The notes beneath the pieces are model-generated. The model saw only the letters and a list, made by a program, of their open reading frames with translations. It made no database searches and was not told the origin of the DNA. The position numbers and the translations under genes were made by a program. From an uncultured bacterium (lineage in GTDB: Bacteria > Bacteroidota > Rhodothermia > Rhodothermales > Rubricoccaceae), in NCBI GenBank assembly GCA_947493945.1, contig CANLSR010000001.1, forward strand, positions 434,001 through 498,000: a DNA stretch of 64,000 nt, read 5' to 3'. Below are positions 24,907 through 34,846 of this stretch, in pieces; the stretch's first letter is position 1; each line of letters opens with the position of its first letter.

Positions 24907-25278
24907 ATGACGCCCTGCTCTCTAGCCCTGGCCGCGTGCCTCGGCCTCGTCCTGAGCTCCTGCGACTCGAACAGTGAGCACGAGATCGGCGGCACCTACT
25001 CGGGGGTTACCGAGCAACTCGGAGACAGAACGACCTTCCTCGCCCTGGTCATACCGGGCACGCAGGATGGCGAGACCTTCCGGTTTACCGGAACGGTCAC
25101 GGAGCAAGACTACGACGCGATCTCCAGGGAGTCGACCTCGGGATCGGGCACCTACGACCACCCGACCATCACGCTGGTGGTTCTGGGCGAGACCCTAGAA
25201 GGCACGGTGAGCGACGACGGCGACGACCTCCGTCTCGAAGTCGAGGACAACGCTTTTGCGACGCTCTCGCGCGACTAG
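24907..25278 (+). CDS. Hypothetical lipoprotein
   Basis: Signal peptide with lipobox LVLSSC; beta-rich 123-aa product. Confidence 0.65.
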   Translation: MTPCSLALAACLGLVLSSCDSNSEHEIGGTYSGVTEQLGDRTTFLALVIPGTQDGETFRFTGTVTEQDYDAISRESTSGSGTYDHPTITLVVLGETLEGTVSDDGDDLRLEVEDNAFATLSRD

Positions 25279-25285
25279 CTGGCCC

Positions 25286-25324
25286 GCTGGCGGCCCCGGC
25301 GGCTAGCCGAAGGCCGCCGCCAGC
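25286..25324. repeat. Inverted repeat GCTGGCGGC ... GCCGCCAGC
   Basis: 9-bp arms, starting 8 nt after the lipoprotein stop. Confidence 0.6.
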
Positions 25325-25388
25325 CCGGCCGCGACGTGGCGGCCGGGCGTCGGCTCCGCGAACGGGCGCCGGAAGCGTCGACCGCGGG

Positions 25389-26516
25389 TCACTCGCCGAG
25401 GGGCTCCAGGCGCCAGATCTGGCCGTCCTCCTGGTCGGTCAGGACGTAGACGAAGCCGTCCGGCCCGACCTCGACCTCGCGGATCCGCTCGCCCAAGGCG
25501 AGCACCTCCTCGTCCACCACCTCCCCGCCCTCGACGGCGACCCGGACGAGGCCCTGACGCGACAGGCTGCCGATCAAGAAGCTCCCCGTCCACTCCGGGA
25601 ACGCCGTCGCGTCGTAGTAGGCCATGCCCGAGGGCGAGATCACCGGCGTCCAGTGCGTCGCCGCGTCGGCGAACTCGGGGCGCGTCGGCGGGTCGGGGAT
25701 CCCGGTGCCGTCGTAGTTCATCCCCCAGCTCACGACCGGCCAGCCGTAGTTGGCGCCGCGCTCGATCCGGTTGAGCTCGTCGCCGCCCAGCGGTCCCATC
25801 TCGGCGATCCACAGTTCCCCGCTGCGTGGGTCGATCACGGCGCTCTCGACGTTCCGGTGGCCGTAGGACCAGACCTCGCCGCGGGCGCCGTCGCGGCCGA
25901 CGAACGGGTTGTCCTCCGGAACGGTGCCGTCGCGGTTGAGCCGGATCACCTTGCCCAAGTGGTTGCCCAGGTCCTGCGCCGGGTCGAACTGGAACCGCTC
26001 GCCCAGCGTGAGGAACAGGTGCCCGTCCGGCCCGAAGGCGATCCGGTTGCCGAAGTGGTTGGGGCCGGTGACGTAGGGCTCTTGCGTGAACAGCACCCGC
26101 CAGTCACGCAGGCTGTCGCCGTCGAGCACCGCCCGGCCCAGCGCCGTCGCGGCGCTCCCCTCCGGCCCGGGCCGGGCGAACGAGAGGTAGACGGTGCCGT
26201 TCGAGGCGAAGTCGGGGTCGAGCGCGACGTCGAGCAGGCCGCCTTGGCCCTGGGCGAAGACCGTCGGCGTGCCCGAGACCGTGGTCGGCGGCTGGCCGTC
26301 GTCGGTGACGATGAGCAACGTGCCGGGCTTGCTGGTGACCAGCATCCGCCCGTCGGGCAGGAACGTCATGGCCCAGGGCCGCTCGACGCGGTCGGCCACG
26401 CGGACGACGCTCACCGGGCCGGCGTCGGTCAGCACGGACTCGACCTGGCGGGGCGGGCCCTGGGCGGCGGCGGGCAACGCGCACGCGGCGGCGAGGAGGA
26501 GCAGGAGGCGGCGCAT
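25389..26516 (-). CDS. PQQ-dependent sugar dehydrogenase (glucose/sorbosone dehydrogenase family)
   Basis: RPWAMTFLPDGRMLVTSKPG, GNRIAFGPDGHLFLTLGERF, GHRNVESAVIDPRSGELWIAEMGPLGGDELNRIERGANYGWP. Confidence 0.9.
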   Translation of the reverse strand: MRRLLLLLAAACALPAAAQGPPRQVESVLTDAGPVSVVRVADRVERPWAMTFLPDGRMLVTSKPGTLLIVTDDGQPPTTVSGTPTVFAQGQGGLLDVALDPDFASNGTVYLSFARPGPEGSAATALGRAVLDGDSLRDWRVLFTQEPYVTGPNHFGNRIAFGPDGHLFLTLGERFQFDPAQDLGNHLGKVIRLNRDGTVPEDNPFVGRDGARGEVWSYGHRNVESAVIDPRSGELWIAEMGPLGGDELNRIERGANYGWPVVSWGMNYDGTGIPDPPTRPEFADAATHWTPVISPSGMAYYDATAFPEWTGSFLIGSLSRQGLVRVAVEGGEVVDEEVLALGERIREVEVGPDGFVYVLTDQEDGQIWRLEPLGE

Positions 26517-26610
26517 GGCGGGTGTGGCTGTGTGTCTGTGATGACGAAGACCAGCGAGCGCCGTTCCGGGCCCCGACCGCGCCAGGTGCCGCCCGAGCCG
26601 CTGGCGGTCG

Positions 26611-27543
26611 CTACGGGCGCGGCGTCTGGCGGATCAGGTCGAGGACGTGGCCCGCGATCTCGGCGCCGTGCTTGTCCTGGAGAAAGTGCCCGCCGCGGAC
26701 GAACGTCGGCGGGCCTGCCGTGGGGACGAGCCGCTCGAAAAAGCGCCACGCGCCGCCCAGGATCGGGTCCTGGGGAGACCAGACGAGCCGGCACGGCTTG
26801 TCCCACCGGCTCAGCGCGTCGCGCGTGCGGCCCATGGCCTCCGCGACCGGGCCGCCCGGCGAGGTCGGGACCATGACGGGCCACGCCGCGGCGCCGGCCT
26901 TGTAGCGGGCCGAGGGGAACGGGGCGACGTAGGCGGGGACCGACGCCGTCTGGCTGGCCGGCAGCGCCAGCCTCATCAGCGGGCCGATGGGCAAGCGCCG
27001 GCCCAGGACGCGCGCGCTCAGCTTCCACGCGCGGAAGGCCAGGTTCGCGCCGCCCTCGCCCGTCGGCAGGAACGTGTTCAGGACCACCAGCCGGGCGATC
27101 CGGTCCGGGACGTCGAGCGCGCCGACGCTCAGGCCCATCAGCCCGCCCCAGTCCTGGACCACCAGCGTCACGTCGCTCAGGTCCAGCGCCTCGACCACGC
27201 GGAGCAGCGCCGCCCGGTGGAGCGCGTAGCTGTAGGCGCCGACGGCCGTCGGCTTGTCGCTCCGCCCGAACCCGGGAAAGTCGAACGCGACGGCCCTGAC
27301 GCCGGCCTCCGCCAGCCGCGCGATGGCGTCGCGGTAGAGGTAGCTCCACGACGGCTCGCCGTGGAGCATCAGGACGGTCTCGGAGGCGTCGCGCGGCCCC
27401 TCGTCCACGACGTGGAGCCGCAGCGGCCCGCCGACGCCGGGCGCATCGTCCAGGGTGACGTAGTGGGGCGCGAACGGCCAGCCGGGGAGGCCGGCGAACC
27501 GGGCGTCGGGCGTGCGGACGACGCCGGGGGGAAGAGCAGCCAT
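26611..27543 (-). CDS. Alpha/beta hydrolase, haloalkane dehalogenase-like
   Basis: MLHGEPSWSYLYRDAIARLAEAGVRAVAFDFPGFGRSDKP; VVQDWGGLMGL. Confidence 0.8.
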   Translation of the reverse strand: MAALPPGVVRTPDARFAGLPGWPFAPHYVTLDDAPGVGGPLRLHVVDEGPRDASETVLMLHGEPSWSYLYRDAIARLAEAGVRAVAFDFPGFGRSDKPTAVGAYSYALHRAALLRVVEALDLSDVTLVVQDWGGLMGLSVGALDVPDRIARLVVLNTFLPTGEGGANLAFRAWKLSARVLGRRLPIGPLMRLALPASQTASVPAYVAPFPSARYKAGAAAWPVMVPTSPGGPVAEAMGRTRDALSRWDKPCRLVWSPQDPILGGAWRFFERLVPTAGPPTFVRGGHFLQDKHGAEIAGHVLDLIRQTPRP

Positions 27544-27642
27544 GCCGCTGAGACGGCCGCTTCAGCCCTGGGGTCCCCGGCCGCTGCCACGAGGATTCGG
27601 CGTGGGGAGACACAAACGCCGGGCGTGGCCCGTACTCCGCCC

Positions 27643-29526
27643 ATGCTCGCCAAGACGACCCTCCCGCCCGACCCGCCGGCGGTCGGCCCCGCCCCGCTGG
27701 CGGCCGCACCGGCCGAGGTCCCGGGCCCGGCCGACCCGCTCCGCCAGCCGGCCATCGAGGTCGCGCGGCCGGCGCGGCGTCGGTTCCGGCAGACGCGGGC
27801 CTACGCCGCGGCGCTGCGCGTGGCGCTGAGCTACTTGTGGTTCGACGTGGTCGCGCGCGTCCGTGGGCCGAAGTGGGCCGCCCAGCGGCGGCCGGCGCTC
27901 CACGCCCGCAACGGGCGCCGCGTGCGCGCGTCGGTCCTGCGCCTGCGGGGCCTGTTTATCAAAGCGGGCCAGCTGGCGAGCGTGCTCACCAACCTCTTGC
28001 CCGAGCCGTTTCGGATCGAGCTAGAGGGCCTGCAAGACCGCGTGCCGGCCAGCCCGCCCGCGTCCGTCCGGGCGCGCATCATCGCCGAGCTGGGCGCGCC
28101 GCCCGAGGCTCTGTTCGACCGCTTCTCGGAGCACCCGGTCGCGAGCGCGTCGCTGGCCCAGGTCCACCGCGCCCGGCTGACTGTCGCCGTCCCTAGCGGG
28201 GTGGCGGTGCCCGTCGACGAGGTACTGGCCGATACGCCGCCCATCGGAGGCGACGGGCTCGCCACCGGCGACCGCCAGTGGCGCGACGTGGCGGTCAAGG
28301 TGCAGCACGCCGACATCAACGCCATCGCGCGCATCGACCTGCGCGCCATCGAGACCATCCTGCGCGCCGTCGGCCGCTGGTTCGGGATTCGCGGGCTGCG
28401 GGACCAGTTCCGCGAGATCGAGGCCGTGATCCTGGAGGAGCTCGACTTTCGGAGCGAGGCCGCCTACGCGACCGAGATCGCCCAGAACCTGGGGCCGGGC
28501 GTGTCGGTCCCGGCCGTTGTCCCTGAGCGGTCGTCGGAGCGCGTCATGACGACGGCGTTCGTGAACGGGATCAAGGCCGGCGATCTGGCGGCCCTGGACG
28601 CGGCCGGCGTCGACCGGCTGGCGCTCGCCGAGCGCATCCTGGACGCCTACGGCGCCATGATCTTCCGCGACGGGCTCTACCACGCCGACCCGCACCCGGG
28701 CAACCTGCTGGTCCGGCCGGACGCCGAGATGCCGGGCGGCTTCGAGCTGATCTTCCTCGACTTCGGCGCCGTCGCGCGCCTGTCGCCGGCCTCGCAGACG
28801 GGGCTGGCCGAGATGATCGCCGGCGTGCTGGCGCGTGACCCGGCGCGCGTCACCGCCGCGCTGACCACGATGGGCTTCGTGGCGGACGCGGGCTCGCTGG
28901 AGGCCGACGCCGCCGTGGCGGCCCTGGTCGAGGGCGTCCACGAGCGCGTGCTGCGCGGCCTGGACCCGCGCGCGTTCCGCCTGGGCGACCTGACGCTGGA
29001 GTACGCGATGGAGACGCATGCCCAGACGTTCGAGGACATGGCCGACCTGGGCGTCTCCGTCACCGACCTCGCCTCGGCCTTCCGCGTGCCGCGCGACTGG
29101 ATCCTGCTGGAGCGGACGGCGCTGCTCCTGATCGGCCTGTGCGGCGCCCTCGCGCCCGACGTCAACCCACTGACGGCCATCGAGCCCTACATCCGGCCCC
29201 TCACGCGCGACGCAGCCGCCAGCACCGCGAGCGCCGTCTGGGACCGCGTCCGGGCTGAGGCTCGCCTCCTGGTCGGGCTCCCGGGCCGCCTGGACCGCGT
29301 GCTCGCCCAGGCCGAGGCGGGCGCGCTCACGGTCCGCCAGCCGGACGTGGCCGCGGCGACCGACCGGCTGGCGGGCGCCGTGCGCGGGCTGGCCTGGAGC
29401 GTTGGCGCGGTGGGATCGGGAGCCGTCGGGTACGCGGCGTGGGCCGGCGGCTCCGTCGCGCTGGCCGTCGGGCTGGCGGTGTTGGCCGGCGCGTGCGGGC
29501 TGGGCGCGCTGCGGTCGGGACGGTAG
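27643..29526 (+). CDS. ABC1/AarF (UbiB-like) atypical protein kinase
   Basis: LFIKAGQLASVLTNLLPEPFRIELEGLQDRVP, SASLAQVHRARL, VAVKVQH, GLYHADPHPGNLLV, FLDFGAVARL. Confidence 0.88.
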   Translation: MLAKTTLPPDPPAVGPAPLAAAPAEVPGPADPLRQPAIEVARPARRRFRQTRAYAAALRVALSYLWFDVVARVRGPKWAAQRRPALHARNGRRVRASVLRLRGLFIKAGQLASVLTNLLPEPFRIELEGLQDRVPASPPASVRARIIAELGAPPEALFDRFSEHPVASASLAQVHRARLTVAVPSGVAVPVDEVLADTPPIGGDGLATGDRQWRDVAVKVQHADINAIARIDLRAIETILRAVGRWFGIRGLRDQFREIEAVILEELDFRSEAAYATEIAQNLGPGVSVPAVVPERSSERVMTTAFVNGIKAGDLAALDAAGVDRLALAERILDAYGAMIFRDGLYHADPHPGNLLVRPDAEMPGGFELIFLDFGAVARLSPASQTGLAEMIAGVLARDPARVTAALTTMGFVADAGSLEADAAVAALVEGVHERVLRGLDPRAFRLGDLTLEYAMETHAQTFEDMADLGVSVTDLASAFRVPRDWILLERTALLLIGLCGALAPDVNPLTAIEPYIRPLTRDAAASTASAVWDRVRAEARLLVGLPGRLDRVLAQAEAGALTVRQPDVAAATDRLAGAVRGLAWSVGAVGSGAVGYAAWAGGSVALAVGLAVLAGACGLGALRSGR

Positions 29527-29639
29527 GTGCGCGGGGGTCTGCCGCTCGCCGAGCGCTAGCGCCAGCGGCCGGCGCGGTGGGCAAACTCTCGGCGCCGTCC
29601 CAATTCCCCAAGGGGCAGGCGTCGGGTGGCGCCGTCATT

Positions 29640-29661
29640 TCAACGGTTGTATAATCGTTGA
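29640..29661 (+). promoter_or_regulatory. Putative operator/-10 element TCAACG-GTTGTATAAT-CGTTGA
   Basis: 6-10-6 inverted repeat enclosing TATAAT (29650-29655), 20 nt before the ATG of the hydrolase-ArsR-SdpI operon. Confidence 0.4.
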
Positions 29662-29681
29662 CTCACCGCCTCCCTCCGCCG

Positions 29682-31091
29682 ATGCGTTTTGCTCTCCCCT
29701 CACTGCTCGTCTTGATGCTCGCCGCGTCCGCCAGCGCCCAGTCCCCTGTCGTCGGCGACTGGTCGGGTACTATCGAAGGTGCCGGCATCGTCACCGTGTT
29801 CCACATCACCGAGACCGACGGCACGCTGGCGGCCACGTTCGACGTGCCGGCCCAGGGCGCAAAGGACATCCCGGCAGGCACCACGGCGTTGGATGGGCAG
29901 ACGCTCACCGTGTCCATCCCCGCCGCGGGCATCGTGTACCGGGGCGTGCTCGACGGCGACGTCCTAACGGGCGAGTGGGAGCAAGCCGGCGGAGCGTACC
30001 CGCTCGTGCTGCGCCGGCTGGCGGAGGGCGAGGCCACCGAGGCCCCAGAGTCCGCCAGCGCGCCCGTCCGCGACGACGAGCCCCAGGGGCCGTTCCCCTA
30101 CCGCGAGGAAGAGATGTCGGTGGCCTCGGTCGAGGGCGTGATCCTCGCCGGCACGCTGACCGTGCCCGACGGCGACGGCCCGTTCCCGGCCGTGGTGCTG
30201 GTGTCGGGCTCCGGCCCGCAGAACCGAGACTCGGAGGTGTTCGGGCACCGCCTGTTCCGCGTGTTGTCCGACCACCTGGCGCGTCGCGGCATCGCCGTGC
30301 TGCGCTACGACGACCGCGGCACGGCGGAGTCGACGGGCGACTTCGGCTCGGCCACCACGGCCGACTTCGCGCTGGACGCCGAGGCCGCCGCACGAGCGCT
30401 GGCCCTCCGCCCCGAGACGGCCTCGGTCGGCCTGGTGGGCCACTCTGAGGGCGGCACCATCGGCCCGATGGTGGCCAACGCTGGCGTCCTCGACTACGTC
30501 GTGTCGCTGGCCGGGACCAGCATCCGGGGCAGCGACATCCTCGCGTACCAGTTGAGCCGCGGCGCCGACATGGTGAACGCCTCGCCCGAGAGCGTGACGG
30601 CGGCCCGCGCCGGCATCGCGGCTTTCCTCACCGAGGCCTCGACCGGCGACGACGCCACGGCCATCGCCCGCGCCACCGCCGCCCTGCAGCGCGAGACCGC
30701 CGACATCCCACCCGCCGACCGCGCGGCGCTAAACCTCGACGGGATGAACTCCGAAGGGTTGATCCAATACGCCTCGACGCCGTGGGAGCGGTTCTTCGTC
30801 GGCTACGACCCGTCCCCAGCCCTGGAGGCGCTCCAGATCCCAGTGCTCGCCGTGTTCGCCGCCCGCGACCAGCAGGTGCGCGCCAGCGACAACGTGCCGG
30901 CCGCCGTCGAGGCGCTGGCGGGTGCCGCCGACGGGTCGGCCGTCGTGGTGCTGCCCAACCTCAACCACCTGTTCCAGCCGACGGAGACCGGGTCGGTGGC
31001 GGAGTACGCCACCATCAACACGTCGTACGATCCGGGTGCGATGGACCTGGTGGCCGACTGGATCCTGCGCCAAGCTCCCCGAACCCCATGA
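29682..31091 (+). CDS. Secreted alpha/beta hydrolase with N-terminal beta domain
   Basis: Signal peptide; VVLVSGSGPQNRDSEVFGHRLFRVLSDHLARRGIAVLRYDDRGTAESTGDF; VGLVGHSEGGTIGP. Confidence 0.85.
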   Translation: MRFALPSLLVLMLAASASAQSPVVGDWSGTIEGAGIVTVFHITETDGTLAATFDVPAQGAKDIPAGTTALDGQTLTVSIPAAGIVYRGVLDGDVLTGEWEQAGGAYPLVLRRLAEGEATEAPESASAPVRDDEPQGPFPYREEEMSVASVEGVILAGTLTVPDGDGPFPAVVLVSGSGPQNRDSEVFGHRLFRVLSDHLARRGIAVLRYDDRGTAESTGDFGSATTADFALDAEAAARALALRPETASVGLVGHSEGGTIGPMVANAGVLDYVVSLAGTSIRGSDILAYQLSRGADMVNASPESVTAARAGIAAFLTEASTGDDATAIARATAALQRETADIPPADRAALNLDGMNSEGLIQYASTPWERFFVGYDPSPALEALQIPVLAVFAARDQQVRASDNVPAAVEALAGAADGSAVVVLPNLNHLFQPTETGSVAEYATINTSYDPGAMDLVADWILRQAPRTP

Positions 31092-31378
31092 TGTCCTTTA
31101 AAGCTCTGTCCGACCCCACGCGGCGCGCCATCCTGGACCTTCTGGCCGAGGGCACCCGCACCTCGACCGAGATCGCGGAGGCCCTGGACCTGCCGCCGCC
31201 GAACGCGTCCTACCACCTCGACCTGCTCCGCCAGTCGGGCCTGGTGACGGCCGAGAAGGACGGCCGGTTCGTGCGTTACACCCTGGCCACGACGGCGCTC
31301 GAAGAGGCGACGCAGTGGTTGCTGTCGCTGCTCCAGGCGCCGGACCCGGCGCGCCAGGTCAGCCCCGACTCGCTGTGA
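31088..31378 (+). CDS. ArsR-family winged-helix regulator (SdpR-like)
   Basis: MMSFKALSDPTRRAILDLLAEGTRTSTEIAEALDLPPPNASYHLDLLRQSGLVTAEKDGRFVRYTL; ATGA overlap with upstream gene. Confidence 0.85.
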   Translation: MMSFKALSDPTRRAILDLLAEGTRTSTEIAEALDLPPPNASYHLDLLRQSGLVTAEKDGRFVRYTLATTALEEATQWLLSLLQAPDPARQVSPDSL

Positions 31379-32010
31379 GCGGGGAAAGCCGACGCCGGCC
31401 GCTCGCGTGGCGCCTCCTCACGCGCGACGCGCCCGCGCTCCTGGCGCTGGCGGCTCCGTTTATCGCGGCGCAGAGACTGAACGGCGTTCCCGATCTCGCG
31501 TGGGCCGGCGTCGTGAGCTACCTCGTGTTGCTCATAGGCCCAGCCATCGACCCCTGGCGGCAGACGCGGTGGGACCAGAAGCCGCTGCCATCCGTCCGGC
31601 TGGGACTAGCGGTTGTGTTCGCCATCGGCGCGCTGTTCCAGACTCAGGCCCTGGCCGAGGGGCGCGGCGGCGACGCGGGCCAGGTCGAGGTGCTCGTCGC
31701 CGTGGTGCTGCTGGGCGTGCTCGGCAACGCCATGCCGGCGCTGCGGCCCAACTGGTTTTTCGGGATCCGCACGCCGTGGACGCTACGCGACGACCGCGTG
31801 TGGGACCGGACGCACCGCGTCGCCGGCCACGCGCTGGTCGGCGCGTCGGTGCTGCTCGCCGGGCTGTGGGCGGCCCTGGACGCCTCGGCGTTCGACGCCG
31901 CCTTTGCGACGGCGTCGGCCGGCCTGGTCGTGTTCGCGGTGGGCTACCCGTGGTGGCTGTCCCGGCGGCTCCGGTCCGCCGAAGGCCCCCCGCTGGGAGG
32001 CCCGGCCTGA
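31375..32010 (+). CDS. SdpI-family membrane protein (GTG start)
   Basis: Multi-TM; LLGVLGNAMPALRPNWFFGIRTPWTLRDDRVWDRTHRVAGHALVGASVLLA is SdpI-like; GTGA overlap with ArsR stop. Confidence 0.8.
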   Translation: MSGESRRRPLAWRLLTRDAPALLALAAPFIAAQRLNGVPDLAWAGVVSYLVLLIGPAIDPWRQTRWDQKPLPSVRLGLAVVFAIGALFQTQALAEGRGGDAGQVEVLVAVVLLGVLGNAMPALRPNWFFGIRTPWTLRDDRVWDRTHRVAGHALVGASVLLAGLWAALDASAFDAAFATASAGLVVFAVGYPWWLSRRLRSAEGPPLGGPA

Positions 32011-32019
32011 GCCGCGCCT

Positions 32020-32044
32020 CCCGCTGGCGGCACCCGCCAGCGGG
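32020..32044. repeat. Inverted repeat CCCGCTGGCGG-cac-CCGCCAGCGGG
   Basis: Perfect 11-bp arms with 3-nt loop, 9 nt after the SdpI-family stop. Confidence 0.8.
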
Positions 32045-32086
32045 GCGGAGGGTGGCCGGGGCCGTCTCTTGCTTCCTTGTCTGCCC

Positions 32087-32710
32087 TTAGGCCGGCCCCT
32101 CGAACTCGTCGGCGTAGTCGGCCTGGGAGGCTCGGACGACGGCCTCGGCGTGCTCGCGGCCGTAGGTCCGGGCGATCGACGCCTCCGACTCGCTCCCGGG
32201 GATGAGCTTGTAGGTCGAGAAGTAGTGCGTCAGGCGCTCGATCAGCCGGTCGGGCAGCTCGTCCAGGTCGGTCACCTTGCCCCAGAACAGGTCGCCCTGG
32301 AGCACCGCCACGATCTTGTCGTCCGCCTCGCCGTTGTCGATCATCTGCAGGCCGCCGACGACGCGGGCGGCGAGCGTGATGTCGCCGCGGTCGATCTGGC
32401 GCTCCGAGATCACGCACACGTCGAGCGGGTCGCCGTCGCCCTTCTCGGCCTCCGGCCCCGAGAGCGCCGCCACGCGCGTCGCGCAGTAGGTGCGCGGGAT
32501 GAAGCCGTAGATGGTCGGCGGGTGCGACGAGCTCCGCTGGGGCCGGTCGACGCGGGTGTAGCCCGTGACCTTGTCCAGCTCGTACTTGACCGGGTCCGAG
32601 GGCGTGATCTCGACGTAGGCCGTGACCACGCGTGGGGCGTCGGGGCCGGCGTCGAGGCCGTGCCAGGGGTGGGGGCGCCAGCGGTAGAACGGGGGGGGGA
32701 ACGCGCTCAT
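32087..32710 (-). CDS. ppa: Inorganic pyrophosphatase
   Basis: [40 protein letters not shown]. Confidence 0.88.
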   Translation of the reverse strand: MSAFPPPFYRWRPHPWHGLDAGPDAPRVVTAYVEITPSDPVKYELDKVTGYTRVDRPQRSSSHPPTIYGFIPRTYCATRVAALSGPEAEKGDGDPLDVCVISERQIDRGDITLAARVVGGLQMIDNGEADDKIVAVLQGDLFWGKVTDLDELPDRLIERLTHYFSTYKLIPGSESEASIARTYGREHAEAVVRASQADYADEFEGPA

Positions 32711-32958
32711 CAGTCGGGTAGAGGGGGGCCGCAGACTATCGCCAGTCGCGCGCGGTTGCCTCGCCCGCCGACCGACTGGTGGCGCTCGGGCGCGCTGCCG
32801 CCGCGCCCGTCGGCGGGAGGCGGGGCGTCGGACAAACGCTGACAATCGGCCCAGGCGCGGCCCAAAGGGCAACTCCGGGAGCCGTCGCCGGTACGAACCC
32901 GTGCCTCCGGGCCCCCGTTTTCTCGCGGGCGGCCTCCCCCGCTTCCCCGCTTTTTCCC

Positions 32959-33798
32959 ATGCCGCACATCACCGCCTCTTCCTCGGCTCCGCAGGCCGAG
33001 CTGTTTTACCAAGACTGCAACCCCTCGGGCACGGCCGGGACGGTGGTCCTGATCCACGGCTGGCCGCTCAGTTGGCGGATGTGGGAGCCGCAGATCGGCC
33101 CGCTCACCGAGGCCGGCTACCGCGTGGTCGCCTACGACCGCCGCGGCTTCGGCTCGTCGGCGTTCCCGTGGGGCGGCTACGACTACGACACGCTGGCGGC
33201 CGACCTCAAGGACCTGCTCACCGAGGTCGACCTCCGGGACGTCACGCTCGTCGGCTTCTCGATGGGCGGCGGCGAGGTGGCCCGCTACTTCGGGCGCTAC
33301 GGCGCCGAGCGCGTCGGCAAGGCCGTGTTCGTCAGCTCGGTCGCCCCGTTCATGCTCAAGACCGACGACAACCCCGACGGCGTGTCGCAGAGCACGTTCG
33401 ACGAGATGAAGCGGGGCGTCGAGGGAGACCGCCCGCAGTTCCTGGACGGCTTTACCAAGCAGTTCCTCAACTGGGGCCTGGTGAGCCACCCGGTCAGCGA
33501 GGAGATGCGGCAGTACTCGCTCCGGGACGCCGAGCGGGCGCAGCCCAAGGCCACGCTCGACTGCATCGACGCCTTCGGCACCACCGACTTCCGGCCGGAC
33601 ATGCCCAAGATCACCGTGCCCACGATGTTCGTCCACGGCGACGCCGACCAGATCGTGCCGCTGGAGGTGTCGGCCGAGCGGGGCCACCAGATGGTGGGCG
33701 GCAGCCGCCTGGAGGTGATCGAGGGCGCGCCGCACGGGCTCAACCTGACGCACGCGGACCGCTTTAACGAGCTGCTCCTGGACTTCCTGTCGGCCTAG
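32959..33798 (+). CDS. Alpha/beta hydrolase (non-haem chloroperoxidase/esterase type)
   Basis: [67 protein letters not shown]. Confidence 0.88.
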   Translation: MPHITASSSAPQAELFYQDCNPSGTAGTVVLIHGWPLSWRMWEPQIGPLTEAGYRVVAYDRRGFGSSAFPWGGYDYDTLAADLKDLLTEVDLRDVTLVGFSMGGGEVARYFGRYGAERVGKAVFVSSVAPFMLKTDDNPDGVSQSTFDEMKRGVEGDRPQFLDGFTKQFLNWGLVSHPVSEEMRQYSLRDAERAQPKATLDCIDAFGTTDFRPDMPKITVPTMFVHGDADQIVPLEVSAERGHQMVGGSRLEVIEGAPHGLNLTHADRFNELLLDFLSA

Positions 33799-33918
33799 TC
33801 GCTCCTGCGCCCCTCCCGCTCCACGCCGGGCCGGGCGCGCTCCGTTCCGGCTGGCGGCGCGTGTCGCCAGCGGCCGGCGGCCGCCCCCACGCCGGGCCGC
33901 TCGCCGGGGGCGGGCGTA

Positions 33919-33951
33919 TAAAAAACCGGCCCTGCTAGTGGCAGGGCCGGT
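33919..33951 (-). terminator. Intrinsic terminator for tRNA-Val
   Basis: On the minus strand ACCGGCCCTGC-cacta-GCAGGGCCGGT followed by T-run; stem 33925-33935/33941-33951. Confidence 0.9.
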
Positions 33952-33967
33952 CTCAGACGGCTCGGGG

Positions 33968-34041
33968 TGGGCTCTACTGGATTCGAACCAGTGACCTCGT
34001 CGATGTCAACGACGCGCTCTAACCAACTGAGCTAAGAGCCC
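33968..34041 (-). tRNA. tRNA-Val (GAC anticodon)
   Basis: GGGCTCTTAGCTCAGTTGGTTAGAGC, anticodon loop TTGACAT, GGTTCGAATCC, acceptor AGAGCCC. Confidence 0.95.
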
Positions 34042-34045
34042 TCTG

Positions 34046-34078
34046 CCGCTGGCGGTCTCGGACGAGGGGCGCCAGCGG
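34046..34078. repeat. Inverted repeat CCGCTGGCG-N15-CGCCAGCGG
   Basis: 9-bp arms 34046-34054 / 34070-34078 just 5' of tRNA-Val. Confidence 0.6.
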
Positions 34079-34390
34079 GCCGGAACATACCGCGCCGCGA
34101 GGAGCCCGGGCAAGGCGGCGCGGCGTGGAGCGTGTGAAGGCGGACGGAAGGTTGAGGCGGCGGGCCCTACGATTCCGGGGTCTTCGTGTGATCGCTGCCC
34201 CCCTCGACCGACGGACGGGCGCGCCGGCGCCGTCGTTTACCCGGCGGTCCGTGATCGCCGGCGTGCCCGTCCGCGCCTCAGAACGCGCGGACGGGTCGGT
34301 GTGGGAACGCGCGTGAGACACGGAGCGCGCGCGCTGCCCCAGTGGCACAGCGTTTGGAATGCGAGCGGTCCCCCCCAGACAGAACCTTTT

Positions 34391-34804
34391 ATGCTCGACC
34401 TGAGCGTCCAGACTCCGCCCGCCCCTCTGCCTGGTTCGCCCGACGTGGTCGAGCGGGCGATCGAGACGTCGGGCACGGCGTCGGGGGGCCACGCCGGTTC
34501 GGACTGTGCCTTCCACTCACTCGGCGAGGCCGCGTCGGCGCTGCTGAGCACGCTCCGCCCGGCCGGCGCGTCCGGCGGCGACTGGGTGCTGGTGACGGTG
34601 CGGGAGGCGGACGGGGTGGCGCATCAGGCCCACCTGCACGAGCGGTCGCGAACGGCCGCTCAGCGGTTCATGTTGGCCCTCGCGTGCGACGGCGTGGACA
34701 GCCGGTGGGTCGCGGAGGCTCCCGGCGCGGAGTCCCTCCGGGCCGTCGGCGTCGACCTGCCGGGGCGGAGCCCCGTCGGGCTCGTCTGGTACGCCGGCCT
34801 CTGA
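34391..34804 (+). CDS. Hypothetical protein (137 aa)
   Basis: ATG ORF with plausible codon bias; no recognised family. Confidence 0.5.
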   Translation: MLDLSVQTPPAPLPGSPDVVERAIETSGTASGGHAGSDCAFHSLGEAASALLSTLRPAGASGGDWVLVTVREADGVAHQAHLHERSRTAAQRFMLALACDGVDSRWVAEAPGAESLRAVGVDLPGRSPVGLVWYAGL

Positions 34805-34846
34805 GGGCGGCCGGGACCGGGGCCGCGGGCGGGGCGTTGGAGCGGC

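Noticed and set aside
34343-34358. Sigma-54-like TGGCACAGCGTTTGGA about 33-48 nt before the 34391 ORF
   Set aside because: Spacing is right but the invariant -12 GC is GG; a single match in a high-GC window is weak evidence.
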